In this document: in pieces, positions 42,320 through 49,630 of the stretch
How the letters are laid out: each line of letters begins with the position of its first letter
Position numbering within the stretch: position 1 is the first letter of the stretch
From: a virus
IMG/VR virus record: IMGVR_UViG_3300037119_000968
Location: 1-49,630 of that record
Strand: one strand, 5' to 3'
Length of the DNA stretch: 49,630 nucleotides
Translations under genes and position numbers: made by a program
The notes under the pieces: generated by a model
The model's database searches: none
Told to the model about the DNA's origin: nothing
What the model saw: only the letters and a program-made list of their open reading frames with translations

Positions 42320-44041
42320 ATGCCCGATCAGCCCACGCCCCCCGAGTCGGACGAGACTCCCGCTCCCGACGCCCCTGTCGACCTGTCGGCCATGACCGAC
42401 GCCGAACTGGAGGCGCATCAGGCGGAGTTGACCACCCGTCTCCAGACGATGCTGGACGACCCCGCCGCCGAAGTCGACGCCATCGAGGCGCTGGCCGCCG
42501 AGCGTGACGAGGTTCTGACCGTCATCGACCAGCGAGCCGAGCAGGCCGAGGCCGACAACGCCCGTCGTGAGGCCATCCGTGCCCGACTGGCACCGCCAGC
42601 GGAGGACGAGGCCCCCGAGGACGCCACCCCCGAGGCCGAGGCGCCTGTCGCCATCGCCGCCGCTGGCGCCCGTCCGTCTGCTGGTGCTCGCACCCCGCCC
42701 ACCGCCCCTCCGGGCAGTCCGACTCCACTGAGTGCCGCCACCCCGCAGGTCCGTCGCCCCGTGGCACGGACGCACCGGGCGCCGGCCCCCGCCAGTTCCC
42801 CGAGCGTGCGACTGTCGGCACTGCCGGGTAACGGTCACTTCGAGGCCGGTCAGGATCTCGACGTCGACAAGCTGGCCGTGCTCATGTCCGACCGGCTCAA
42901 CCGGGCGCAGAACGGTGGCGCCGTGGAGTGGGTGGCACGGATCAGCGCCCCCGCTGTCCCTGAGCACCGCAAGCTCGGCCCCGGTCGCAACAACCTCGGC
43001 CTGGTCGAGCAGTACTTCGCCGCCGAGGAGGCCGAGGCACGGACCGCCGCCGGTGGTCTGTGCGGGATGCTCCAGCCGCTCTACGACGTGATGACGCTGT
43101 CCACGTCGAACTACCGGCCCGTCGCCCGTGCCCTCCGTTCCATCCCCGCCGACCGTGGCGGGTTCCAACTCACCCCCGGCCCGATCCTGTCGGACGTGAC
43201 CGGCGCCTCCGACATCATCTCCGAGGCCGAGGACACCACCGGTGCCACCGCCCCCTGCCTCGCCTTCACCTGCGCCTCGAACCGTACGTTCGAGGTCGAC
43301 AAGATCCCGGTCTGCAACACCTTCGGCAACATGCTCGGGCGCACGAACCCCGAGATGGTCAAGGCGTGGATTCAGGAGTCGGTCGCCCAGCGGGACTCGC
43401 TGGCCGAGGGTCGACTGCTCGGGTCCATCCGTGCCTCGTCGCTCGTCGTCACTGCCGGTGGCGCCACCAACGCCGGGGCGTGGCGGGAATACTTCGCCCG
43501 GCTGGCCGAGATGGCAGCTTCCTACCGGGACAACCCCCGCCGCCGGATGCCGGGCAACGCCCCGCTGTTGGCCTTCGCCCCTCAGTGGATGCCCGACAAG
43601 TGGAAGGCCGACGCCGCCCGTGGTGGCGAGGACTGGACCTCCATCCCGACCACGGCCGAGATCGAGGACACCCTCAAGTCCAAGCTGAACATCACGATCA
43701 ACTGGTACGCCGATACGCCGCTGGACGACGACGCCGGGCTGCTCGGGGCGAACATGCGCTTCCCGATCCAGAACGCCGGTGCCATCATCCCCTTCCCCAC
43801 CGTCTCCGGTACGGCCCTCTTCGCTCCCGGCGTGTGGGCGGTGGCCGACGGTGGCGAACTGGACTTCGGCATCACCCGCGACGCCGTGAGCAATGCCGCC
43901 AACAACTACACGATCATGTCGGAGATCTTCGAACTGGCGATGTGGCTCGGCCCAGCCGGTTCGTCCATGTGGCTCGATCACACCGCTTGCGCCACCGGTG
44001 GCAAGGGCAACATGATCACCTTGGCTTGTCCAATCGCATAG
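42320..44041 (+). CDS. Major capsid protein with N-terminal scaffold-like domain
   Basis: A 573-aa protein; ATG at 42320 with GGAGG upstream. Residues ~20-100 form an acidic coiled coil (DLSAMTDAELEAHQAELTTR...AERDEVLTVIDQRAEQAEAD), like the delta/scaffold domain of HK97-type capsids; a Pro/Ala linker follows (~100-165). The HK97 fold region (~165-573) includes LADxSNYR-like regions, FEVDKIPVCNTFGNMLGRTN, APLLAFAPQWMPDKW and WAVADGGELDFGITRDAVSN. The protease at 40361 probably removes the N-terminal part. Confidence 0.86.
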   Translation: MPDQPTPPESDETPAPDAPVDLSAMTDAELEAHQAELTTRLQTMLDDPAAEVDAIEALAAERDEVLTVIDQRAEQAEADNARREAIRARLAPPAEDEAPEDATPEAEAPVAIAAAGARPSAGARTPPTAPPGSPTPLSAATPQVRRPVARTHRAPAPASSPSVRLSALPGNGHFEAGQDLDVDKLAVLMSDRLNRAQNGGAVEWVARISAPAVPEHRKLGPGRNNLGLVEQYFAAEEAEARTAAGGLCGMLQPLYDVMTLSTSNYRPVARALRSIPADRGGFQLTPGPILSDVTGASDIISEAEDTTGATAPCLAFTCASNRTFEVDKIPVCNTFGNMLGRTNPEMVKAWIQESVAQRDSLAEGRLLGSIRASSLVVTAGGATNAGAWREYFARLAEMAASYRDNPRRRMPGNAPLLAFAPQWMPDKWKADAARGGEDWTSIPTTAEIEDTLKSKLNITINWYADTPLDDDAGLLGANMRFPIQNAGAIIPFPTVSGTALFAPGVWAVADGGELDFGITRDAVSNAANNYTIMSEIFELAMWLGPAGSSMWLDHTACATGGKGNMITLACPIA

Positions 44042-44063
44042 CGATGGCCTACGGCAGTTGTAC

Positions 44064-44075
44064 TAACATGGGGGC
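44064..44075 (+). promoter_or_regulatory. Candidate leaderless promoter of the HNH gene at 44076
   Basis: TAACAT (44064-44069), then GGGGGC and ATG at 44076: 6-nt spacing. It follows the capsid stop at 44041. Confidence 0.5.
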
Positions 44076-44690
44076 ATGCGAAACCATGACCTCTTTGACC
44101 GAGTGTGGGGAAGGGTCGTTCTCGACCCTTCCCCCCTCGGGGACGACTGCTGGCTATGGCAAGGGTCCCTCTCTCCGGGTGGGTACGGGTTGGTGTCCGT
44201 CAATGGGGCGTGGGTGGGATACATCGGGGCGCCCCGGCCCGGCAACCATGGGGTACACCGAGTGTCGTTCTGGATGGCGGGTGGAACCATCCCTGACGGG
44301 TACGAGATCGATCATCTGTGTCGACGGCGACACTGCGTCAACCCGACGCACATGGAAGCTGTCACGCCTCGCACCAACACTCTCCGGGGGACCTCAGCCG
44401 CAGCCGTTTCGGCCCGCCGGGACTGCTGTATCCACGGGCACCCCCTGGACGGTGCCAATGTGTACTGGAACGGCATCCAGCGGGTGTGCCGGGAGTGTCG
44501 TCGGCTCTCGGCCCGTCGGCAGTTGGAACGACGGAACCCAGCAGCCAAGCCGTACGAACGGCGACCATGGGCGGACAAGAACGCCACGGACTTCCGGCGG
44601 TGTGAGCTTGAAGGGTGCGATGAGAAGTACAAGTCGAACGGGTTGTGTGCTCGCCACTACAACCAATGGAAGTGGCGCACACGGGGGTAA
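44076..44690 (+). CDS. HNH homing-type endonuclease with C-terminal zinc finger
   Basis: A 204-aa protein, ATG at 44076. 'GDDCWLWQGSLSPGGYGLVS' N-terminal domain, then VHRVSFWMAGGTIPDGYEID HLCRRRHCVNPTHMEAVTPRT, the HNH core with two His and Asn, and CCIHGHPLDGANVY...CRECRRL. A further C-terminal finger (CELEGCDEKYKSNGLCARHY) is less usual. It splits the capsid gene from the next virion gene, the classic homing spot. Confidence 0.9.
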   Translation: MRNHDLFDRVWGRVVLDPSPLGDDCWLWQGSLSPGGYGLVSVNGAWVGYIGAPRPGNHGVHRVSFWMAGGTIPDGYEIDHLCRRRHCVNPTHMEAVTPRTNTLRGTSAAAVSARRDCCIHGHPLDGANVYWNGIQRVCRECRRLSARRQLERRNPAAKPYERRPWADKNATDFRRCELEGCDEKYKSNGLCARHYNQWKWRTRG

Positions 44691-44696
44691 CTCCTA

Positions 44697-46172
44697 ATGG
44701 CCGTCGCAGCCGCACACCTCACCACGGCGGCATCCGACGCCGATGCCACCAGCTACACCACGGCATCCATCACCCCCGTCTCCGGGCGCCTCGTGTTGGC
44801 GTGGGTGTCCAATGAAGTCGAGGCCGGTGTCCCCGCCATCCCGACGCTCACGGGCAACGGGCTCAACTACGTCCAGGTCGCCACCGTCGTCGTCGGCTTC
44901 ACCCGCCTGTCACTGTTCCGTGCCCTCGGTCTGGGGCCGGTAGCGGGCACCGTCGCCGTCGCCTTCGGGGCACAGACGCAACTCGGCGCCTCGTGGTCGT
45001 TCTCCTCGTTCTCCGGCGTCAACCTCGGTGGCACCGACGGCTCAGCGGCCGTCGTCCAGTCCGTCACCAACTCCGGTGCCGCTGGGACCACGCTCGTCGT
45101 CACCCTCGCCGCCTTCGCTGACGCCGGCAACGCCACGGCCGGTGGGTTCCGTCACGCCCTGGCGGAGAACGCCACCGCCGGTACCGGGTTCGCCATCCTC
45201 GGACAGGCCAACGGCGCCGCCCCTGCCCGCAACCATGCGACAGAGTTCCGCACGACCACCGACACGACCGTCGATGCCACCTGGGCCACGGGGGCCGACA
45301 ACCTCGGTATCGCCGTCGAACTGTCGGCAGCCACGACCAGCCCCCGTACCGCCCCCACCATCGTTGTCGAGGCGCCCGAGCGTGCCCCGTGGCCCACGGG
45401 TCTGATCCCCACCGCTCGTGCCCTCGGTCGTCTGGTGACGCACGCCGACGACCGGCTCATGGGTGGCATCGGGTTCAACCCGCTGTCGTGCAACCCTCTG
45501 GAAGTCGTCGCCATGTGCGCCACGGCCGATCTGGAGGACCAGCCCAACCGTGCGGCGACACGGGTGTTCGACCCTATCGTCATCGTCTCTGCCGACATCT
45601 GTTCGCCCATCGCTTGGCGCACGAACGACGGTCAGGGTCGGGCGATGGAACAGATGCTCACGATGTCGTCCAAGGCCATCGAGGCCGAGATGTGGACGGG
45701 GGCGCTGACCGGCAACCCGCACCTCGGCGCAGCGTCCACTACCGTCGTTGTCGCCGGGGCACAGACGCTCGCCTTCGGACTGGCGACCCTCGTGCAGGGC
45801 ATCGCAGACGGCAACTCTGGGTCGGGTGCCATCTTCGCCCGCCCCCGACTGGTCGAACTGTGGGACGGTGTCGGGCTGTTGCGCCGCCGTGCCGATGGCG
45901 TCATCGAGACGCTAACGGGCGTCCCCGTCATCGCCGGTTCTGGCTTCCCCGGTACCGGTCCCGCCGGTCAGGCCGTCACCGCATCGAGCGAGTGGGCCTA
46001 CGCCACCGACGCATTCGAGGTCCACGTCGGCCCGTCGATGGCCCAGACCAACGACATCGCCCAGGCGACCTACCGTGCCGGGAACATCACGGCATGGCGA
46101 GAGGAGATGGGCGCCGTCGCCATCTGGGGCGGTTGCGTCACCGTCACCGTAGAGATCGACCCAACCCCGTGA
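44697..46172 (+). CDS. Capsid-associated protein with N-terminal Ig-like/beta-sandwich domain
   Basis: A 491-aa protein; ATG at 44697. Residues ~1-210 are a Thr/Ala/Gly-rich beta-sandwich (SGRLVLAWVSNEVEAGVPAI; TRLSLFRALGLGPVAGTVAV; WSFSSFSGVNLG) of the type found in decoration and adhesin proteins; the insertion in the Dit-like protein at 7082 resembles it. Residues ~220-491 (DRLMGGIGFNPLSCNPLEVV; MEQMLTMSSKAIEAEMWTGA; NITAWREEMGAVAIWGGCVT) look like a capsid-associated virion protein, candidate vertex (pentamer) or head protein. No firm family name. Confidence 0.6.
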   Translation: MAVAAAHLTTAASDADATSYTTASITPVSGRLVLAWVSNEVEAGVPAIPTLTGNGLNYVQVATVVVGFTRLSLFRALGLGPVAGTVAVAFGAQTQLGASWSFSSFSGVNLGGTDGSAAVVQSVTNSGAAGTTLVVTLAAFADAGNATAGGFRHALAENATAGTGFAILGQANGAAPARNHATEFRTTTDTTVDATWATGADNLGIAVELSAATTSPRTAPTIVVEAPERAPWPTGLIPTARALGRLVTHADDRLMGGIGFNPLSCNPLEVVAMCATADLEDQPNRAATRVFDPIVIVSADICSPIAWRTNDGQGRAMEQMLTMSSKAIEAEMWTGALTGNPHLGAASTTVVVAGAQTLAFGLATLVQGIADGNSGSGAIFARPRLVELWDGVGLLRRRADGVIETLTGVPVIAGSGFPGTGPAGQAVTASSEWAYATDAFEVHVGPSMAQTNDIAQATYRAGNITAWREEMGAVAIWGGCVTVTVEIDPTP

Positions 46173-46185
46173 TGAGGAGTGCCCG

Positions 46186-46851
46186 ATGACCGGCCAGGTT
46201 TGCACCATCGTCCGCCAGCCCTGCATCGTCCGGTTCGCCCGTCTCGCCGCCGATGGCACGACCCCCGCCGGGGCCACGAACGCCTACATCGCCACGGGCC
46301 TCATTGAGGGCACCATCACCCCCGTCTATGAGGACACCGACGCTCTCGGCGCCATCACCGATGCCTGCGACATCGTCATGCTCGATGACCCCGCTCACAA
46401 CCTGTACCGGGGTTCCGATGTCGAGTTGCAGTTCGGCCCTTACGATCCTGAGCGAACCGAACTTACCGCCGCCGTGACCCTGCTCACGAACACGGGTAAC
46501 ACGGTCGGATGGGCCATGCCCGCACAGGGACTCGTGAACCCTCCGGGCGTGTCGGTGGAGATCTGGCTCAACAACTATACCTATGGCTCGGCCAACGTGG
46601 TCGCCGCCAACGGGTTCCTGCGGACCGTCATGCCCAAGCTCATCAATCCCAAGATCGGCGCCCTGACGCTCGGTCGTGCCAACCAGATCCAGACGATCAC
46701 GGGTCGGGCTGTCGACAACCCGAACTTCGGCAACGGGCCGTTCAATGACATTCTCGTCATCACGCCGACAACCCGTTCCCTGTACTCCTACCAGGAGAAC
46801 ACCCGGCCTACGGCCGTGTGCGGGTACACGGCGACCCCGACACAGTCTTGA
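46186..46851 (+). CDS. Probable major tail (tube) protein
   Basis: A 221-aa protein, ATG at 46186 with a GAGGAG-type ribosome-binding site. 'TGLIEGTITPVYEDTDALGA' then DIVMLDDPAHNLYRGSDVEL and QFGPYDPERTELTAAVTLLT match the early part of actinophage tail tube proteins (a Cys-rich start, D..l.R...v.l...DPe.tellt). The rest is beta-rich (SVEIWLNNYTYGS). It would polymerise around the tape measure. In many phages this gene directly precedes the chaperones; here the adhesin block intervenes. Confidence 0.66.
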   Translation: MTGQVCTIVRQPCIVRFARLAADGTTPAGATNAYIATGLIEGTITPVYEDTDALGAITDACDIVMLDDPAHNLYRGSDVELQFGPYDPERTELTAAVTLLTNTGNTVGWAMPAQGLVNPPGVSVEIWLNNYTYGSANVVAANGFLRTVMPKLINPKIGALTLGRANQIQTITGRAVDNPNFGNGPFNDILVITPTTRSLYSYQENTRPTAVCGYTATPTQS

Positions 46852-46856
46852 AAATG

Positions 46857-46892
46857 TTATCACTTCAACCGATCGTATGGTAACCTCATGGT
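46857..46892 (+). promoter_or_regulatory. Promoter TTATCA-18-TAACCT-6-GTG of HNH gene
   Basis: TTATCA (46857-46862), 18-nt spacer, TAACCT (46881-46886), CATGGT, GTG at 46893. The sequence before it is unusually AT-rich (46851-46862). Confidence 0.6.
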
Positions 46893-47582
46893 GTGGAACT
46901 CCAACAGACGAGAGAGTGGCAAGAGCGGACCGCTGCTCGCTTCTGGTCAAAGGCTGGCCGTTCTGGCGCCTGTTCTCCGTCGCCTCGATGTCCTGACCGG
47001 GGTCCCTGCTGGGTGTGGCAGGCCAGTCGGTTCAAGGTCGCTGGTTATGGGTGCTTCTCCCATCCTTATGGTCCTAAGGCTCGACCTACTGCCGTCGGCG
47101 CCCACCGCATCGCATGGGAACTCTGGCACGGTCGGGCCATTCCGGTCGGGCTGGTCATCGACCACGTCTGCGGGGTCCGAGCTTGCGTCAACCCCCGTCA
47201 TCTTGAAGCGGTCACGGCGACCGTCAATGTCCGTCGCACGGCTCCGTTCCGTGACTTCACTACGTCCCACCCCAAGCAGTCCCACTGCCCGAAGGGTCAT
47301 CCGCTCGACGGGTACAACCTGCGGGTGTCTTCGGATGGCAGCCACAGTTGCCGCATCTGCGCTAACAAGCGGTATCGGGATTGGAACCGATCCCGCTCAA
47401 CATTCCACCGCGACGGCGACCACAAGACGCACTGCAAGTTCGGCCACCCGTGGATACCGGAGAACATCGTCACTCGGCGTGACGGCGCCCATCGACTTTG
47501 CCGTCTGTGCCGCCTGCGGTACCCGCAGGCCGACGGTTACCCGCCCGTGCCCTGGGTCATCCGCAAGGACCAGCGCCAGTAA
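46893..47582 (+). CDS. HNH homing-type endonuclease
   Basis: A 229-aa protein, GTG at 46893. 'PCWVWQASRFKVAGYGCFSH' N-terminal module, 'AHRIAWELWHGRAIPVGLVI' then DHVCGVRACVNPRHLEAVTAT, the HNH core, followed by two zinc-type fingers (CPKGHPLDGYNLR...CRICANKRY and CKFGHPWIPENIV...CRLCRLRY). It lies between the tail tube and fibre genes and is a member of the same subgroup as 44076 and 25131. Confidence 0.9.
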   Translation: MELQQTREWQERTAARFWSKAGRSGACSPSPRCPDRGPCWVWQASRFKVAGYGCFSHPYGPKARPTAVGAHRIAWELWHGRAIPVGLVIDHVCGVRACVNPRHLEAVTATVNVRRTAPFRDFTTSHPKQSHCPKGHPLDGYNLRVSSDGSHSCRICANKRYRDWNRSRSTFHRDGDHKTHCKFGHPWIPENIVTRRDGAHRLCRLCRLRYPQADGYPPVPWVIRKDQRQ

Positions 47583-47591
47583 GGTCGCACC
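47580..47591 (+). promoter_or_regulatory. Candidate leaderless promoter of the tail-fibre gene
   Basis: TAAGGT (47580-47585; its first three bases are the stop of the HNH gene), CGCACC, then GTG at 47592: 6-nt spacing. No Shine-Dalgarno. Confidence 0.5.
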
Positions 47592-48584
47592 GTGAGTACC
47601 TTCGCAGCCAAGTACACCGCCCCCCTGTGGGCGTCGTCCGGTGGCACGCCTACGGGGTTCCTCGTCGCTGTGCCCTCGGCTGTCGTGCTCATCAAGCGCA
47701 ACGGTGTCGATGTCGCCTGTTACTCCGACCGGATCAAGACTCTGTACCGTGCCGCCGGTACCCCGCTCGGCCTCGGCGTGGCCGAAGGTGACCCCGGTGT
47801 CGATGCCTTCGGGAACCTCGTCGTCTTCTTGGAGTGGGGCGACGGGTACTCGGCCGAGGTCAACGTCGGCGGCACGATCACGACTGTCGCTATCTCCGGT
47901 GTCCCCTCGGACCCGTTGGAGCCGGTCACCGTCGCCGGGATCACCTCGGGCACGATCACCGGGATCACCGACCTCGCCGTTGCTGACGGTGGCACGGGGG
48001 CGTCGTCGGCTGCGGGAGCACGTACGAACCTCGGGGCCGAGGTCGCTGGCGCCGCCGCTGCGGTAGGCGCCCTCAAGGTCAATATCGCCGGGCACAGTGC
48101 CAATTCGGTACAGGTGGCCGACGGTGCCGGGGCACTGGCGGACACCACTCCTGCCGCCCTCAAGGTACTGCTCGACCCTGCACTTTCTGCCACATATGCG
48201 CAGGGTCAGGTTGGCGGGACCCCGATGGTCGCGGTCGACGTGGCGAACGGTGGGGGTGAGACGGCTGTCAGCCTCGGCAACCTCGGGGCGACACACACCA
48301 TCAACCTCACCAACGGCAACTTTCAGCGGGGGACGCTCTCGGCCGACTGCACCGTCACCATGCCAGCGGTGTCTGGCGCCGCCAAGGTCAAGGCCTTCAC
48401 CCTCGATGTCGTGCAGGATGCGGCAACGCCCCGGTCCTTGACCTTCGCAGGCGTGACCGGCGGCTGGCCGAACGGGATCGCCCCCACTCAATCGCCGGGC
48501 CTCGGCAAGCGTGACCGGTACGTGTTCACCTCTGCTCTCGGCGCCGCCTGGGACGGAGTCCAGGTGGCACAGGACATCCGATGA
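47592..48584 (+). CDS. Tail fibre / adhesion protein
   Basis: A 330-aa protein, GTG at 47592. The start (FAAKYTAPLWASSGGTPTGF) resembles fibre N-termini that bind the tail. Low-complexity Val/Thr/Gly segments (GGTITTVAISGVP; TSGTITGITDLAVADGG) lead to the common fibre repeat 'GGTGASSAAGARTNLGA' at ~135-151, then a beta-helical-looking half with VALADxx-type strands (NGNFQRGTLSADCTVTMPAV). It ends by overlapping the next ATG (48581). Together with 48581/1228 it forms the adsorption module. Confidence 0.72.
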   Translation: MSTFAAKYTAPLWASSGGTPTGFLVAVPSAVVLIKRNGVDVACYSDRIKTLYRAAGTPLGLGVAEGDPGVDAFGNLVVFLEWGDGYSAEVNVGGTITTVAISGVPSDPLEPVTVAGITSGTITGITDLAVADGGTGASSAAGARTNLGAEVAGAAAAVGALKVNIAGHSANSVQVADGAGALADTTPAALKVLLDPALSATYAQGQVGGTPMVAVDVANGGGETAVSLGNLGATHTINLTNGNFQRGTLSADCTVTMPAVSGAAKVKAFTLDVVQDAATPRSLTFAGVTGGWPNGIAPTQSPGLGKRDRYVFTSALGAAWDGVQVAQDIR

Positions 48585-49630
48585 CCGTCGCCGCCCTCGC
48601 TCGGCGGGCCGCTCCCGCCAGTGACATGGCCCGTCTTCTGGCGATGTTCCATCCGCCCGTCGCCCCGTCGATTGGCATCGCCCGGTCGGCCAACGACTAC
48701 GTGTTCTACGTCGCCCTCGGTGGGAACCGCTACTGGGCGTTCGGGTTCAAAAACAAGGTCTTCGGGGCCTACACCTTGAATCTGCTCGACACCCACTACG
48801 TCCAGACGCCGGGCCTGACCATCGACCACCAGGACGCGGGCATCACCCGTACCGGGACATGGACAGGCCCGGCGAGCGGCCAATACACCTCATCGGTCAT
48901 CGGTGACCGCGTCGATTGGACATCCCCTGCCGGTGTGACCCGCATCATCTTCGGCGTGCAGATTTCGGCCAACGGCGGCATCTCTGCCGTCGACATCGAC
49001 AGCGATCCCACAGCGGCGAACGCTCTGCCGACGGCGCAGGACCTCGTCACCGCCGGGACGCTGGTGGCTTGGGCGCTCACCACCAGCGCCAAGTCCGCCT
49101 CCGACGTCGCCATCAGCACAGCGTCACCCCTGGTGTTCTCGGGCACGTTCGCTCCCATCCTCACCGCCTCAGACGTGGGCCGCTCCATCGTTATCCCCGC
49201 CGCAGTCATCGGCTACGGCGCCGACGTCCTGGCCGACCACACCGCAGGGGTGGAAGTCGGGGCGGGCTGGACCACCTCGACGTCCGGGTCCTTCTACGGC
49301 GGTAACGCCCGCTTCGCCGCCCTGGCTTCCAACACCAACACCTGGACCTCGCCGGTCGCCGCCCGTGTTGGGGTGCTGACCAGGACCATTGCCTCGGGTG
49401 GCTACGCCCGCATCCTGGTCGACGGGAGCACCGCCAACGCCAACCTCCTACCCACGGCACAAGATGAGGTCACCGCCGGGCGCCTCGTGTCCTCGGCCCT
49501 GGTCGCCAATGGTGGGACGCTCAACCCCACCGACCGGCTCCTCGACACCTACAGCGTGGCCGACACGTTCCAAGCGGTGAAGTATGTCGCTGACAACCTG
49601 GCCTCCACCACCCACACGGTCGCCGTCGAA
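48581..49630 (+). CDS. Large tail/receptor-binding-type protein, N-terminal part (continues at 2-1228)
   Basis: ATG at 48581 overlaps the fibre stop (ATGA). This part codes for 350 residues up to the right end (328 before the 67-bp repeat and 22 within it) and continues, in frame, at the left end for a total of ~735 aa. The sequence is Thr/Ser/Ala-rich with beta-type motifs (NDYVFYVALGGNRYWAFGFK; TGTWTGPASGQYTSSVIGDR; and SGSFYGGNARFAALASNTNT). A related segment repeats in the part that wraps (GGYARILVDGSTANANLLP and LARIYVDGFVSNV), pointing to repeated domains. Role in host binding is inferred from place and composition. Confidence 0.75.
   Translation, partial: MTVAALARRAAPASDMARLLAMFHPPVAPSIGIARSANDYVFYVALGGNRYWAFGFKNKVFGAYTLNLLDTHYVQTPGLTIDHQDAGITRTGTWTGPASGQYTSSVIGDRVDWTSPAGVTRIIFGVQISANGGISAVDIDSDPTAANALPTAQDLVTAGTLVAWALTTSAKSASDVAISTASPLVFSGTFAPILTASDVGRSIVIPAAVIGYGADVLADHTAGVEVGAGWTTSTSGSFYGGNARFAALASNTNTWTSPVAARVGVLTRTIASGGYARILVDGSTANANLLPTAQDEVTAGRLVSSALVANGGTLNPTDRLLDTYSVADTFQAVKYVADNLASTTHTVAVE
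49564..49630. repeat. Right copy of 67-bp terminal direct repeat
   Basis: Identical to 4-70. In the joined gene only one copy is used, giving ~49,563 bp of unique sequence. See the left copy. Confidence 0.9.

Noticed and set aside
42305-43981. 558-codon minus-strand frame over the capsid gene
   Set aside because: Perfectly antisense to the major capsid gene; Gly/Val/Arg shadow composition typical of high-GC genes.
43060-44697. 545-codon plus-strand frame overlapping capsid and HNH
   Set aside because: The other frames encode the recognisable capsid and HNH proteins; this one is Arg/His/Pro-rich without motifs.
46888-47595. ATG at 46888 opening another frame through the HNH gene
   Set aside because: The GTG at 46893 frame contains the HNH core and zinc fingers; the ATG frame is a shadow.
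1-49630. tRNA genes, CRISPR arrays, insertion sequences, integrase
   Set aside because: No cloverleaf with CCA-type end, no spaced direct repeats, no transposase or integrase motifs were seen by eye; a dedicated tRNA and profile search would be needed to exclude weak cases.

Overview
This window is the essentially complete genome of a tailed, long-tailed (siphovirus-type) bacteriophage. It reads as a circle: bases 4-70 are repeated exactly at 49564-49630, and one tail gene runs off the right end and continues in frame at the left end, so the unique length is about 49,563 bp. The DNA is GC-rich, with many GTG starts. A WhiB-family regulator, an Rpf-like muralytic lipoprotein and an apparent abundance of leaderless promoters all point to an actinobacterial host. 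WhiB proteins are essentially confined to Actinobacteria and their phages. No integrase, tRNA, CRISPR array or insertion sequence was seen.

Layout. The plus-strand late region starts at a ~300-bp divergent control region (34685-34985). It runs: putative small-terminase candidate, large terminase, a run of small genes including a Gly-X repeat protein, portal, MuF/protease fusion, major capsid, a second capsid-associated protein, probable tail tube protein, tail fibre, a large receptor-binding-type protein (wrapping the ends), head-tail connectors, tail-assembly chaperones with a -1 frameshift, tape measure, Dit-like and Tal-like baseplate proteins (to 11030). Then comes a lysis cassette (13064-17086): a bimodular endolysin, a separate peptidoglycan-binding protein and several small membrane proteins. 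Minus-strand genes are inserted between the late genes as moron-like units at 4990-5283, 8923-9357, 11006-11746 and 11879-12983.

The minus-strand early region (34684 down to 17089) consists of tightly overlapping operons: replication (DUF3987-type ATPase, Toprim primase); SNF2-type helicase, DNA methyltransferase and thymidylate synthase ThyX; a recombination and regulation block (RecB/Cas4-like nuclease, Gp3-like protein, resolvase-like nuclease, WhiB); an Rpf-like lipoprotein; and finally a 13-gene operon of small, often Cys-rich proteins.

Two organising principles stand out. Within operons, genes are chained by 4-bp GTGA/ATGA stop-start overlaps, which implies translational coupling. At operon heads and stand-alone genes, a TAnnnT-like -10 box sits 6-7 nt upstream of the start codon, which implies leaderless mRNAs. 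Four free-standing HNH endonuclease genes sit between core genes. Function calls come from motif recognition in translated sequence; no database search was run.
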